Shown here: one piece after another, positions 1 through 10,913 of the stretch | Layout of the letters: each line of letters opens with the position of its first letter | Numbering within the stretch: the stretch's first letter is position 1 | DNA from: Gammaproteobacteria bacterium | Lineage (GTDB): Bacteria; Pseudomonadota; Gammaproteobacteria; SZUA-229 | Reading direction: 5' to 3' | Assembly (NCBI GenBank): GCA_030595185.1 | Contig: JAUVDT010000010.1 | Span: 1-37,191, forward strand | DNA: 37,191 nucleotides | The notes under the pieces: model-generated | Seen by the model: only the letters and a program-made list of their open reading frames with translations | What the model was told of the DNA's origin: nothing | The model's database searches: none | Program-made: the position numbers and the translations under genes

Positions 1-358
1 TTGTCGCTGCAGCAAGCCGGCTATTATAACAACGTTTATGATAATAAAACAATCACTAATTTCATAAACTTTTTGTTGCTACAAGTAATAACACCCACTT
101 GCTTTCCTGTCTCTCGTCAGGAAGATGCGTATTATAGGGACCCTTGTCCTACCGTCAACACCTATTTGGCATTAATTTGAAATAAACTGGATTTAGTTAA
201 TTTTAGATCAATTAGTAATCACTTATACGCTAACATGATCACTAATTGAGCATTTATTACAAGCTTCTTTAATCCAATAAATTACTTCTACGAGCAATCT
301 CTTCTACTTAATGGATCAAATCACATAAAACACCCATTATTTAAAAGCACTAATACTT

Positions 359-1561
359 TTAAATACGCTGAATTCGGCTAAACACGGCTTTTAAGTATTC
401 GGTTTCTGGCATGACCGGATTGATTGGGTGATCTGGCCCCTGACCGCCCCACTCGATTATTTGCATTGATCTGTCGATATGGCGCGCGGCTTCATTGGTT
501 TTTTTGACAAGATCTGTTCGCGGCATGTGGTGTGAGCAGCTGCAAGAAACCAGGTAACCATCTGGATTTAGCAATTGCATGGCCGCCTGGTTGATGCGCT
601 TGTAGGCCTGGCTGCCAGTTTTGTAGTCTTTTTTCTTTTTGATGAAAGCCGGTGGGTCTACCACGATCAAATCGAATTTTTCGTTGGCTGTTCTTAAATC
701 TTTTAACACATCAAACGCGTTACCCTGAATCGAGGCGACTTTGTCTGCCACATTATTAAGCTCTGCATTGTGGTGCACGGCATCCAGGGCTTTTTCTGAA
801 GCATCAACGCAAAAGGATTCTGTCGCACCAGCCACGGCCGCACTTATGCCCCAACCACCAATGTAACTGAAGACATCTAATACACGTTTGCCTTTGGCGT
901 ATTGCATAAAGCGCTGGCGGTTCATGGCCTGGTCGTAGAACCAACCGGTCTTTTGGCCTTTCATTATTAACGCATCAAATAACACGCCATTTTCAGATAA
1001 TCTGGCGACTTCTGGTACGTTACCTTTTACTGACTCTATATATGAGTCCAGACCTTCGGCTTTTCGTGATGACGCATCGTTTCTTAATAAGATAGAGGAA
1101 GGCTCGAATACCGCATCCAGCATTTCGATAACATCTTGTTTCATCATCTCCATGCCGGCCGTTGATAGCTGCACAACTAATACATCATAAAAGCGATCGA
1201 CCACTAATCCTGGCAAACCATCAGCTTCACCAAATATAAGTCGATAGCATCGTTCTGCATAAAACTGTTCACGCAACGCAAGAGCGGCTCGAAATTTCTT
1301 TTTAAGAAATGAGCGACTCGGCTCACCATCCGTCCCGCGCTTTATTAAACGAGCGGCAATTAATGTGTTTGGGTTGATGTAGGCATAACCCAGTGCTTTG
1401 TTTGCTGAATCAGTTAATTGACACATCTGGCCCGGCTCAAAATCTTTTAATGGTGTAGCCGAGGTATCAATCTCATTACTGTAAATCCATAAATGACCAT
1501 TACGAATTCGACGGTCTTCATTTTTTTTCAGCTTTAAAACAGGGTAGTCAGTGTTGCTCAT
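359..1561 (-). CDS. rlmI: Class I SAM-dependent rRNA methyltransferase, RlmI-like (PUA domain + methyltransferase)
   Basis: Protein from MSNTDYPVLKLKKNEDRRIRNGHLWIYSNEID has a PUA-like N-terminus, then FSYIGGWGISAAVAGA (SAM motif) and VVDPPAFIKKKKD. The supplied ORF extends to 1789, but the extra N-terminus is unrelated and overlaps the yihY 3' end; the ATG at 1561 gives about 400 aa. Confidence 0.85.
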   Translation of the reverse strand: MSNTDYPVLKLKKNEDRRIRNGHLWIYSNEIDTSATPLKDFEPGQMCQLTDSANKALGYAYINPNTLIAARLIKRGTDGEPSRSFLKKKFRAALALREQFYAERCYRLIFGEADGLPGLVVDRFYDVLVVQLSTAGMEMMKQDVIEMLDAVFEPSSILLRNDASSRKAEGLDSYIESVKGNVPEVARLSENGVLFDALIMKGQKTGWFYDQAMNRQRFMQYAKGKRVLDVFSYIGGWGISAAVAGATESFCVDASEKALDAVHHNAELNNVADKVASIQGNAFDVLKDLRTANEKFDLIVVDPPAFIKKKKDYKTGSQAYKRINQAAMQLLNPDGYLVSCSCSHHMPRTDLVKKTNEAARHIDRSMQIIEWGGQGPDHPINPVMPETEYLKAVFSRIQRI

Positions 1562-1583
1562 TGATAGGTATTCCAATCTGTGA

Positions 1584-2414
1584 TCAAACCGCCAATCGAC
1601 GGCTTTTGTAATATTGCAGATAATAGCAAAGCTTGAAGCCATATAGGCATAAAACCCAGGATAAATATATCCAAAGCATGGTGAATAACAGCAAACTGAA
1701 TGAACCATAAATGGTCGTGTAGGCTCGGTTAATAAGAACGTAATAAATAAAGCCATTTTTTGCCAGTTGCCATAACCCCGCGACAACAACGGCAGAAAAT
1801 AATGCCGGCACGGTATCTACATGAGTATTTGGAGAGAATTTATAGATACTAAAAAAGAGCAAACACAACAGACCATACGATGACAGCGCATTAAACCAGG
1901 TTAATCGCGAAAAAACCTCTAAATAGACAGGTAATTGAGATGACACAAACAATGACGCACCCAATATAAAAGGCGCAATAATCATCACCGCAATAAAACC
2001 CACCATTGAATGAGATAATTTTCTATTGGGCACATCAAAAATACGGTTAACGATATCTGAATAATTCGCAAAAAATAACACCGAGGTAAAAACAATATAA
2101 ATCAAACCTACCCATCCCATATGAGAAGAATTTTCCAGGAAGCTATCAAGGTAGGTAATTATCTGCTGACTTTGCCCCGGCACCACAAAGCCCATCATCA
2201 CGGTTTTCATTTGCTCATAATAATCAGCAAACACCGGCATTTGGCTAAACACAGAAAATAGAATCCAAAACATGGGAATGACTGCAAATAAGGTATAAAA
2301 GCTAAGACTGGCTGCAAAATATGTCAGGTCATCGTTAAACGGCCGGATCGTAGCAACAAACTCAGGTAGCCGCTGAACATCTTTTTTTATTTCCTGAAAA
2401 ATCGGTTGCGCCAT
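1584..2414 (-). CDS. YihY/BrkB family inner membrane protein
   Basis: 276 aa, multiple TM segments, [21 protein letters not shown] and [24 protein letters not shown] typical of YihY/BrkB. Confidence 0.85.
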   Translation of the reverse strand: MAQPIFQEIKKDVQRLPEFVATIRPFNDDLTYFAASLSFYTLFAVIPMFWILFSVFSQMPVFADYYEQMKTVMMGFVVPGQSQQIITYLDSFLENSSHMGWVGLIYIVFTSVLFFANYSDIVNRIFDVPNRKLSHSMVGFIAVMIIAPFILGASLFVSSQLPVYLEVFSRLTWFNALSSYGLLCLLFFSIYKFSPNTHVDTVPALFSAVVVAGLWQLAKNGFIYYVLINRAYTTIYGSFSLLLFTMLWIYLSWVLCLYGFKLCYYLQYYKSRRLAV

Positions 2415-2487
2415 GCAATCTCATCCCTCTGTGATATATAGTATAAAGAATAACACTCTCACTCTAACTGCACCAACAGGCAACATC

Positions 2488-4542
2488 ATGTCCGATAACC
2501 ATCTCGCCAATGAAACCAGCCCGTACTTATTACAACATAAGGACAACCCCGTTCATTGGTACCCCTGGGGTGAGGCCGCATTAAAAAAAGCCAGAGATGA
2601 AAACAAACCCATTTTATTATCGATTGGTTATTCAGCTTGCCACTGGTGTCACGTCATGGCACATGAATCGTTTGAAGATGAGAAAACCGCTGCAATAATG
2701 AACGAACATTTTATTAATATAAAAGTTGATCGCGAAGAAAGACCGGATCTCGATAAAATATACCAAACCACTCATTCATTATTAACCCAACGCTCTGGTG
2801 GCTGGCCACTCACTATGTTTCTCACACCCGATGAACAGATGCCTTTTTTTGCCGGCACCTATTTCCCCGATGAACCAAGACATGGCATGCCTGCTTTTTC
2901 TGTTATTTTACAACGCGTGTCCGACGCTTATAAAAATGACCACGGCAATATCCAACAACAAAACATTGCCATTAAAGATGTCTTTAAAAAAATAAACACG
3001 CAAGATAACAATCGCACCGACAAGATAAATGCAATGCCTATTGATATTGCAAAAAATCAGCTAAAGAAAAACTTTGATGAAAAATACGGCGGCTTTGGAG
3101 CGGCCCCTAAATTCCCCCACCCTGGCAATATTGAATTTGCATTCAAACAATGGGCACACTCATTAGCAGACCACAGTGAAGACTTTGATATTCTCAACAC
3201 TGCAACATTTACTTTAGAAAAAATGGCCGAAGGTGGAATCTTTGATCAACTCGGTGGTGGTTTTTGTCGCTACTCTGTTGATAACCAATGGCAAATCCCT
3301 CACTTTGAAAAAATGCTGTATGACAATGGACCTTTATTAAGCCTTTATTCACAAGCCTATACCATTGTTGAATTAACAATCTTCAAAGAAACCGCTATTG
3401 AAACAGCTCAATGGACTATGCGTGAAATGCAATCTAAAGACGGTGGCTATTATTCCAGTTTAGATGCCGATTCAGAACACGTCGAAGGCAAGTTTTATGT
3501 ATGGACGCCAAATGAAGTTAAAAAACATATCCCAGAAGAACACTACACTACTTTTTCAGAATATTTTGGCCTCAATCTACCGGCTAACTTTGAAGATAAA
3601 GACTGGAACTTAATTAAAGCAATAAAAATTAATAAATTGGCAGAAAAATTCGACCTTGATATTCATCGATTAAAAGAACAACTGAGTTCAGACCGCCAGC
3701 TTTTACTCAAAGCCAGAAGCAAAAGAGTGAGACCGGATACAGATGATAAAATACTCACATCGTGGAACGCCTTAATGATTAAAGGTATGTCGATGACCGG
3801 CCGCATTTTCGAAAATGCCAGCTTCATTCATTCGGCTCAGCAAGCGTTAAATTTCATTCATGAAAAACTATGGAATGAAAACCATTTATTTGCCACACAT
3901 AAAGATGACAAGACCCAACACAATGCTTACCTTGATGATTATGCTTTTTTACTCGATGCCATCATGGAGTTATTACAAGCCGAGTGGAACAAAGACTATC
4001 TAAAATTTGCTACTGACCTGGCTGAGTGTTTATTAAAAGAGTTTGAAGACACTGAAAATGGTGGTTTCTATTTTACAGGACACCACCACGAATCGTTAAT
4101 TTTACGACAAAAAAATTACGCCGATGACGCAATACCGTCTGGTAATGGCATCGCAGCCATTGCTTTACTCAAACTGGGTTATTTTTTATCAAACACGCAT
4201 TACCTGACTGCTGCAGAAAATGCGATAAAAGCATCATTTGATAGCATCAAACAATCACCGATTGCTCATGCGACTTTATTACAGGCATTGGATATTTATC
4301 TTAACAATGGAATGACTACAATTATTATTCGGGGTGACGCTTTAGTCGCTAAAGAATGGCAGGCAAGCCTGAACAAGAAATTCAAACCCAATGTACAACA
4401 TTTTTATTTACCAGAAAACATTCACTTACCCATTGAACTAGTGGGAAAGAAAGCACTGCCAGAAACCTGCGCCTACATTTGTCATGGAACAAGCTGCTCA
4501 GAACCAAAGTTTTCTATTAATGAAGTATTAAGCACTATCTAA
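2488..4542 (+). CDS. Thioredoxin domain-containing protein, YyaL/DUF255 (SPATA20-like) family
   Basis: [82 protein letters not shown]. Internal ATG at 2488 fits the family N-terminus better than the ORF start at 2413, which overlaps yihY. Confidence 0.9.
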   Translation: MSDNHLANETSPYLLQHKDNPVHWYPWGEAALKKARDENKPILLSIGYSACHWCHVMAHESFEDEKTAAIMNEHFINIKVDREERPDLDKIYQTTHSLLTQRSGGWPLTMFLTPDEQMPFFAGTYFPDEPRHGMPAFSVILQRVSDAYKNDHGNIQQQNIAIKDVFKKINTQDNNRTDKINAMPIDIAKNQLKKNFDEKYGGFGAAPKFPHPGNIEFAFKQWAHSLADHSEDFDILNTATFTLEKMAEGGIFDQLGGGFCRYSVDNQWQIPHFEKMLYDNGPLLSLYSQAYTIVELTIFKETAIETAQWTMREMQSKDGGYYSSLDADSEHVEGKFYVWTPNEVKKHIPEEHYTTFSEYFGLNLPANFEDKDWNLIKAIKINKLAEKFDLDIHRLKEQLSSDRQLLLKARSKRVRPDTDDKILTSWNALMIKGMSMTGRIFENASFIHSAQQALNFIHEKLWNENHLFATHKDDKTQHNAYLDDYAFLLDAIMELLQAEWNKDYLKFATDLAECLLKEFEDTENGGFYFTGHHHESLILRQKNYADDAIPSGNGIAAIALLKLGYFLSNTHYLTAAENAIKASFDSIKQSPIAHATLLQALDIYLNNGMTTIIIRGDALVAKEWQASLNKKFKPNVQHFYLPENIHLPIELVGKKALPETCAYICHGTSCSEPKFSINEVLSTI

Positions 4543-4574
4543 TGCCTTTCTATTACTTCAACAAATAAAATAAA

Positions 4575-5678
4575 CTAATCAGACTCAGGCTCCATATATT
4601 TTTCTTTGATACCGACTATAAGTTCAAGGTTATCAACGAAACACTTAACCAGTTCTGGATCAAAATGGCTACCTGAATTTTCTTTAATGAAAGAAACTGC
4701 ATCGTCAACAGACCAGGCCTTTTTATAAGGCCGCACCGAGGTAAGCGCATCAAACACATCTGCTAGAGCAGATATCCTACCCGGCAGAGGAATGTCAGTC
4801 CCTTTTAGATTATTTGGATAACCACTACCATCCCACTTTTCATGATGCGTTAATGCAATTTCTCTTGCCATTGACATCATCGGCGATTCATCACCTGATA
4901 AAATATCACCACCAATCTGCGCATGGGTTTTCATAATTTCCCATTCTTCTGGCTCAAATTTATCCGGCTTGAGCAATATGTGATCTGGTATTCCAATTTT
5001 TCCAATATCATGCATTGGACTTGCATTTAATAGTAAATCCAGCTCGTCTTCTGACATACCAACAGCCCTACCAATAATGACAGAGATATAACTCATGCGC
5101 ATAATATGTAGACCGGTTTCATTATCTCTATATTCAGCAGCTCGGCCTAAACGACGAACAACTTGCAAACGACTATCCTGCAATTGATGATGCGCTTCCT
5201 GTAACTCAGCCGTCCTCTCTTGCACCATACGTTCTAAATTAGAATTTTGATCTCTTAATAAAGCCTGTGCCTGTCTCATTTCTAATTGATTTTTAACACG
5301 TGCTAACAATTCATTTACAACAAAGGGTTTAGTAACAAAATCTCTTGCGCCCACATCCAAACCTTGCTGCCTGTATTCCTGAGCTTGTTGAGCCGTTAAA
5401 ACCAATATAGGTGGCAAAAAATCATCATTCAGATCATTGAGTTTTGTAATTAATTCAAAGCCGTCAATAAACGGCATATTAAGATCAATTAAAAATAAAT
5501 CGGCACCATGATTTTTATAAGCATCTACAACCAGGGTAGAGTCTTGTATTAATGTGACATTGGTATACCCCCCCATATCAAGCACTCTTTCTACCAGTTT
5601 AAGATTTGCAGCCTCATCATCTACAACGATGATGTGTCCAGATTTCAGATCTGTGGTTATCGATGTTATTTCATGCAT
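4575..5678 (-). CDS. Response regulator with HD-GYP domain (REC-HD-GYP, RpfG-like; probable c-di-GMP phosphodiesterase)
   Basis: N-terminal receiver (VVDDEAANLKLVERVL, LFLIDLNMP, TKPF); C-terminal HDIGKIGIPDHILLKP...THHEKWDGSGYPNNLKGTDIPLPGRISALADVFDALTS. Confidence 0.93.
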   Translation of the reverse strand: MHEITSITTDLKSGHIIVVDDEAANLKLVERVLDMGGYTNVTLIQDSTLVVDAYKNHGADLFLIDLNMPFIDGFELITKLNDLNDDFLPPILVLTAQQAQEYRQQGLDVGARDFVTKPFVVNELLARVKNQLEMRQAQALLRDQNSNLERMVQERTAELQEAHHQLQDSRLQVVRRLGRAAEYRDNETGLHIMRMSYISVIIGRAVGMSEDELDLLLNASPMHDIGKIGIPDHILLKPDKFEPEEWEIMKTHAQIGGDILSGDESPMMSMAREIALTHHEKWDGSGYPNNLKGTDIPLPGRISALADVFDALTSVRPYKKAWSVDDAVSFIKENSGSHFDPELVKCFVDNLELIVGIKEKYMEPESD

Positions 5679-5706
5679 AACTTTTCAACGCTCTAATAAT
5701 TAACAG

Positions 5707-8700
5707 CTAATCATTTTTTATATTTAAATGATGATAAACCGAATTCATTAATAACTTTATATCAACCGGCTTCGTTATATAACTAGCAAAGCCAGCATCC
5801 ATTCCTTTTTCTATATCTTTCGGCATTGCATTCGCACTAATAGCAATAACAGGATACGTTTCACCAAGATGCTTTCTTAATTCAGAAAGCACCGTATAAC
5901 CATCCATAGTAGGAAGGTTTATATCTAACAAAATAAGATCTGGTTTATTTTCCGCAACCAAATCAAGACCCAATATTGGCTCATGCACTGTAGATAAATG
6001 AAGGTTTTTATCTCTGGCAAAAACCTGCGCCATTAATCTAATATTAGCAGGATTATCTTCAATATATAAAACATTGTAGGACTTATCAACGGCCGGCCCT
6101 GCACTTAACTCTAGCAACTCAGCATTTAAAATAGATTCCATCTCACCTTGATAAAGATTAAGTTCAATAGAAAAAGTTGTACCTTTTCCTTCTTGACTCT
6201 GACAAGCAATACTTCCCCCCATCAGTTCAACCAGATTCTTAGTAATAACCAAACCTATTCCGCTTCCTTCTATGGTACTATTTTCAGAACCTAAACGATT
6301 AAATGGTTGAAATAGTCCATCTATTTGTCTCGCTGACAAGCCAGCCCCGGTATCTTCTATACTTATTTTATATAAATCGCCGGCCTCAGCGCAATGAATT
6401 CGTACCTCTCCATTATCAGAATTATACTTTACCGCATTACTTAATAAATTTAACAACACTTGCTTAAGGCGTAAGCGATCAGCTAAAACATGCACGCCGG
6501 AAGATAAAGATAAAATATCATCAATCTGTTTACCTTTTTCAATAAGTGAGATAACAACACCCTTTTTAACAGCCAGTATTGAAACTAAACTAATACTCTC
6601 TTTCAGCACCTCATCAAATGAAACCGGTTCAATCGACATTTGAGATTGACCTGACTCTATACTCGATAAATCAAGTACCTCATTAATTAATTCAAGCAAA
6701 TGTTCACCAGCATGCAGGATTTCTTTTACATTATCTTTTTGCCTGTCATTTGATCCGATAGATTCATCCATCTCCAATAATTGACCAAAACCAATAATTG
6801 CGTTCATCGGCGTTCTTAGCTCATGACTCATGCTCGATAAAAATTGTGATTTCGCTTTATTTGCACGCTCTGCCTGTTCTTTAGCATGCAATAATTCTTT
6901 TTCATTTTGCTTACGAGCACTGATATCTTTAAAGGTAATAACAACACCTTTAACTTCACCACTTTTTAAAATCGGCATACTCGAATACTCAACTATAATT
7001 GAGTCGTCATCAAAACATTTAAATCGTGTTTCAGTTCTCGAATTATATGAGTGCGTCAAAAATTCAGACTGATCAGTACCGTCTTCATTTTCCATAATAA
7101 CTTCAGACATAGTCTGACCAATTAAATCTTGTTGCACATAGCCCAACATGACACATGCAGCCTGGTTAACAAAAATTACATGACCACTATCATCAAGCCC
7201 AAACATTCCCTCACTCATTGAGTCCAATTGTGAGCGCATTAAGTCTTCAGATTCTCTTAATTGCTGCTGGGCTAGTTTACGTATTGAGATATCTTGCACA
7301 ACACCTAGCATTTGTATCGCGTTACCATCATCATCACGAATTACATTACCGCTTTCATGCAACCAGTGTAATGAGCCATCCTCCCATATCACTCGATGCT
7401 CTATATTGTATACAGTATCTTTTTCTATACATTCATTAATGGCAGTTTGCACCATATCACGATCATCTGGGTGAATTGCTGCAACAAAGTTTTCATAAGT
7501 AGTTTCAGTTTTAGGATCTTTATAACCAAACAATGGCGCAATACGATCAGACCAATACAAGTCTCCCTGCAATATATTCCAATCCCACGTTCCTATATTT
7601 GCAAAATGCTGACTAAGGTTTAAACGTTTCTCATTATTTACCAACTGAGTAACATCATTTCTTATAGAAACGTATTGATAAGGCACCCCCGTCTCATCTA
7701 GAAAAGGAACGATGGTTGAATCAACCCAATAGTTTGTCCCTTGTTTTGAGCGATTACACACCCGATCTTTCCAAACGTTACCAGCTGAAATAGTTTTCCA
7801 CAAGTTCTCAAAAAAAGCTGCATCATGATAACCGGATTTTAATACACTATGATTTTTACCTATTAATTCAGCGGCGCTATAACCACTAATTTCACAAAAT
7901 TTGTCATTCACATAAGTAATATCACCACTAATATCTGCAATGCTAACTATTGCATGATGATTAAGTGAAACATGCTGATTATCATTCAATAACAAGCTAC
8001 GATTTAAATTCTGATGTAAACGATGAGATTGTCTTGCGTATTTAAGGCGTGAAATAATAGCAATTTGAAATCTCTCTGGATCAACGGGTTTCGTTAAAAA
8101 GTATTCTCCGCCAAATTGCATTGCAATCCGCTGCTTATCAGGATTATCTTCTGATGAAAGATATATTATTGGGATATATGTATAGAAATTAAATTGCCGA
8201 ATAACCCGTGTCAATTCAATACCTGTCATTTCCGGCATATTGACATCTAATAAAAGCAAGTCCGGATGAAAATCTTTCATCACATCTAGGCATTTTAATG
8301 GCAATGATAATTGTTCAACAACAATACCCTCATTCTCCAGCAAGCTAGCGTGATATTGCATCGTGACAATATCATCATCGACAATCAAAACTCTGTATGG
8401 GTCTGATACTTGAGAATCTAACAAACGTTCAATCATCGCTGTTAGCTCCATCTTATTTATCGGCTTAGCTAACAGATATGAATTACCATTTCGTATCGCT
8501 GATAAACGATGATAAATATCTGACTTTTCAGAGACTCTAATGACAGGGCAAGTGAATAAAGATGGTGAATTTAATTGCTGTATGTCTTCTTCAAATAAAT
8601 CATAATCAATAATAACAAGTCTTGGGCTCCCCATGTCGCAAGCTGCCATCAAAGCAGCCACACTAATAAAACGCTTAACAAAAAATGATCCATTCTTTAA

Positions 8701-8787
8701 TGCAGAGGTTATTTCAGTGCTATTTTTGCCCTCTAAGACATAAAGCCAATGCTTATTCTCAGACAATGATTCATTAATAATATTCAC
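5707..8787 (-). CDS. Soluble hybrid sensor histidine kinase: receiver-like, REC, PAS repeats, HisKA, HATPase_c, REC
   Basis: REC (RVLIVDDDIVTMQ...LLLLDVNMPEMTG...TKPVD), PAS/PAC segments, H-box SSMSHELRTPMNAIIGFGQLLE, N/G boxes LLSNAVKYN, GSGIGLVITKNLVELMGG, C-terminal REC LLDINLPTMDGY...TKPVD. No TM segment seen. Confidence 0.93.
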   Translation of the reverse strand: MNIINESLSENKHWLYVLEGKNSTEITSALKNGSFFVKRFISVAALMAACDMGSPRLVIIDYDLFEEDIQQLNSPSLFTCPVIRVSEKSDIYHRLSAIRNGNSYLLAKPINKMELTAMIERLLDSQVSDPYRVLIVDDDIVTMQYHASLLENEGIVVEQLSLPLKCLDVMKDFHPDLLLLDVNMPEMTGIELTRVIRQFNFYTYIPIIYLSSEDNPDKQRIAMQFGGEYFLTKPVDPERFQIAIISRLKYARQSHRLHQNLNRSLLLNDNQHVSLNHHAIVSIADISGDITYVNDKFCEISGYSAAELIGKNHSVLKSGYHDAAFFENLWKTISAGNVWKDRVCNRSKQGTNYWVDSTIVPFLDETGVPYQYVSIRNDVTQLVNNEKRLNLSQHFANIGTWDWNILQGDLYWSDRIAPLFGYKDPKTETTYENFVAAIHPDDRDMVQTAINECIEKDTVYNIEHRVIWEDGSLHWLHESGNVIRDDDGNAIQMLGVVQDISIRKLAQQQLRESEDLMRSQLDSMSEGMFGLDDSGHVIFVNQAACVMLGYVQQDLIGQTMSEVIMENEDGTDQSEFLTHSYNSRTETRFKCFDDDSIIVEYSSMPILKSGEVKGVVITFKDISARKQNEKELLHAKEQAERANKAKSQFLSSMSHELRTPMNAIIGFGQLLEMDESIGSNDRQKDNVKEILHAGEHLLELINEVLDLSSIESGQSQMSIEPVSFDEVLKESISLVSILAVKKGVVISLIEKGKQIDDILSLSSGVHVLADRLRLKQVLLNLLSNAVKYNSDNGEVRIHCAEAGDLYKISIEDTGAGLSARQIDGLFQPFNRLGSENSTIEGSGIGLVITKNLVELMGGSIACQSQEGKGTTFSIELNLYQGEMESILNAELLELSAGPAVDKSYNVLYIEDNPANIRLMAQVFARDKNLHLSTVHEPILGLDLVAENKPDLILLDINLPTMDGYTVLSELRKHLGETYPVIAISANAMPKDIEKGMDAGFASYITKPVDIKLLMNSVYHHLNIKND

Positions 8788-8911
8788 AAATTTTTATACT
8801 CAAACAGGCTCAGCAACATTAATATCCGCGATACTATATGGTTAATCAGTTTTTGTACGAAACAAAACTTAGTATTAACAAAAATATAACAAAAACAGGC
8901 AATTTCAACTA

Positions 8912-8927
8912 TATTGTATATACAATA
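8912..8927. promoter_or_regulatory. Perfect 16-bp palindrome TATTGTATATACAATA upstream of parA
   Basis: Self-complementary sequence read directly; ends 15 nt before the ATG at 8943. Confidence 0.45.
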
Positions 8928-8942
8928 AAAAGATTAAAACCT

Positions 8943-9602
8943 ATGCATACTATATTAGTACTAAATTCAAAAGGTGGCTGTGGAAAAACGACGATTTCTA
9001 TTAATATCGCCAGTTTTTTTGCCTGCTGGGGTGTGCAAGTAGCATTAGCAGATTTTGACAAGCAACATTCCAGTACCGACTGGTTAAGAGCCAGACCCAA
9101 AGAATCACCACGAATACTATCTGTTGCGGCCTGGCAAGAAAACTATACCATTCCAGATGAGGCTGAATATGTCATCATGGACACACCGGCGGGAATCAAT
9201 GAAGACGAACTGGCTCAACTATTACGCAAAGCAGATACCATATTAATTCCTATTTTACCATCACCGCTAGATATACGAGCAGCTGGACGACTCATTCATG
9301 ACATCATGCAACAATATGATGACTTACCCTTAAAACCCAGAATAGGTATTATTGCGAATAGAGTTAGGCGTCAAACAAAAATATACAATTCTTTAAAACG
9401 CTTTCTTAGTAAACTCGATTTGGACTTTATCGCGACATTACGAGACACTCAAAACTACATTACAACAACTGATCTTGGTATTAGTTTGTTTGAATTACCA
9501 AACTGGAAAAAACAAAAAGACTTAGCCGGGTGGTGCCAACTCATCAACTGGATTAACTATAATAAAATTTTTGATGTTCCTGAATTTCAGGATACAGCTT
9601 AA
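8943..9602 (+). CDS. Orphan ParA/MinD-family ATPase, probably linked to the chemosensory cluster
   Basis: Deviant Walker A KGGCGKTT, DFDKQHSSTDWL, Walker B YVIMDTPAG. No ParB nearby. ATG at 8943 (MHTILVLNSKGG) preferred over the 35-aa upstream extension. Confidence 0.85.
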   Translation: MHTILVLNSKGGCGKTTISINIASFFACWGVQVALADFDKQHSSTDWLRARPKESPRILSVAAWQENYTIPDEAEYVIMDTPAGINEDELAQLLRKADTILIPILPSPLDIRAAGRLIHDIMQQYDDLPLKPRIGIIANRVRRQTKIYNSLKRFLSKLDLDFIATLRDTQNYITTTDLGISLFELPNWKKQKDLAGWCQLINWINYNKIFDVPEFQDTA

Positions 9603-9605
9603 GAA

Positions 9606-10088
9606 CTAAAGCCATTTTTGACGCCTTACATCAAGACTAATAACTTTCACTGCACCCGTTGCAATATTAAATGAAATTTTTCGAGAGACTTCGCCCCCTA
9701 ACGCTTCATGAGTTATTTTAAAACCACGCCTTGATAAACACCGGTGTGCCAATTTAATATTTTGCATCCCTATGCTTCGTTCATCATTTTTAACAATATC
9801 TGCAAACATATTACCAGCACCATAGACACCAACCATCATTTCTGACGGTTTAAGGTTGTATTTTTTCAGCCCGTCCATAAACAATAACAATGCTTCATCA
9901 CCATAATTACCATTCAATTCCCCATGGTCTTTATTAAGACGTTCAGGTAATTTAAAATGACACATGCCGCCTACTTTTAAGCGATCATTCCACATCGTAA
10001 TTGCGATACAAGAACCCAACAGGGTTTTAACGGTTTTATAATCTTTTCCAAAATAAAACTCACCTGGTAATAAAAATATTTCAGGCAC
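9606..10088 (-). CDS. cheD: CheD, chemoreceptor glutamine deamidase
   Basis: TLLGSCIAITMWNDRLKVGGMCHFKLPER, GAGNMF, GIQN-like (GMQNIKLAHRCLSRRG). GTG start overlaps the cheR stop (TAGTG). Confidence 0.92.
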   Translation of the reverse strand: MPEIFLLPGEFYFGKDYKTVKTLLGSCIAITMWNDRLKVGGMCHFKLPERLNKDHGELNGNYGDEALLLFMDGLKKYNLKPSEMMVGVYGAGNMFADIVKNDERSIGMQNIKLAHRCLSRRGFKITHEALGGEVSRKISFNIATGAVKVISLDVRRQKWL

Positions 10089-10894
10089 TATGCTTCAAGC
10101 CGGTATATTGAAGGTTTAATCATTTTTAGTTTATCGGTCACAGCGGTAAGCGTCTCTGAATGACCAATGATTAAATAGCCACCCGGATGAAGTTTTGAAA
10201 TCAATTCATCAACCAGCGTTCTTTTTGTTTCAAGATCAAAATAAATCATAATATTACGCAGCATAATCAAATCAAATTTACCGACTTCAGGTATGCGTCC
10301 ATTCAAATTCATATGCTGAAACTTAATACTATTAATAATTTTTTTATCGATCTGCATAACACCTTGTTGGGCACGCACACCTTTAAGACAGTACTTGATC
10401 AATAAATTTCGAGGTATTTTTTCAGACTCCTGCATTGAGTAAGTGGCTTGTGCGGCCTCTTGAAGTATTCTAGAACTGATATCCGTTGCTAAAATTTCCC
10501 AACGGCCGGGACCTAACTTATGATCTATAACCATACCAAGTGTATAAGGCTCTGCCCCATTAGAACAAGCTGCACTCCAGCATCTAAATTGTCGCCCCTT
10601 AAATGATGACAATATAGCTTCATCCAAAAACTCAAAGTGCTTTGGTTCTCTAAAAAAATAAGTTTCATTGGTTGTAAGCAAATCGATTAGCATTTGCTTT
10701 TCACTTGCGTACTCTGGTTTATGTACCAGATCAAAATAATCTCGAAAACGAGTCATTCTATAATGACGTAACCTTTTTGATAGACGATTAAGAACCAGCT
10801 GTTTTTTTGAATCAGCCATGCTGATTCCAGCCTCATCAAAGATAAAGCTTTGAAAACTCTTAAACTCCTTATCTGTTATTTCAAATATATTCAT
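10088..10894 (-). CDS. cheR: CheR, chemotaxis protein methyltransferase
   Basis: TTNETYFFREPKHFEFL, CWSAACSNGAEPYTLGM, DLIMLRNIMIYFD, GGYLIIGHSET. ATG at 10894 gives MNIFEITDKEF. Confidence 0.94.
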   Translation of the reverse strand: MNIFEITDKEFKSFQSFIFDEAGISMADSKKQLVLNRLSKRLRHYRMTRFRDYFDLVHKPEYASEKQMLIDLLTTNETYFFREPKHFEFLDEAILSSFKGRQFRCWSAACSNGAEPYTLGMVIDHKLGPGRWEILATDISSRILQEAAQATYSMQESEKIPRNLLIKYCLKGVRAQQGVMQIDKKIINSIKFQHMNLNGRIPEVGKFDLIMLRNIMIYFDLETKRTLVDELISKLHPGGYLIIGHSETLTAVTDKLKMIKPSIYRLEA

Positions 10895-10913
10895 AGAATT
10901 TAAACAACAGCAA

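Noticed and set aside
120-180. GCGTATTATAGGGACC-type string that looks like a stable-RNA promoter
   Set aside because: No paired -35, no RNA gene recognisable downstream, and the segment is too short to judge without the left flank.
1562-1789. N-terminal 76-residue extension of the RlmI-like ORF
   Set aside because: Overlaps the 3' end of yihY on the same strand, has no family similarity, and a standard family N-terminus (MSNTDYPVLKL) begins at 1561.
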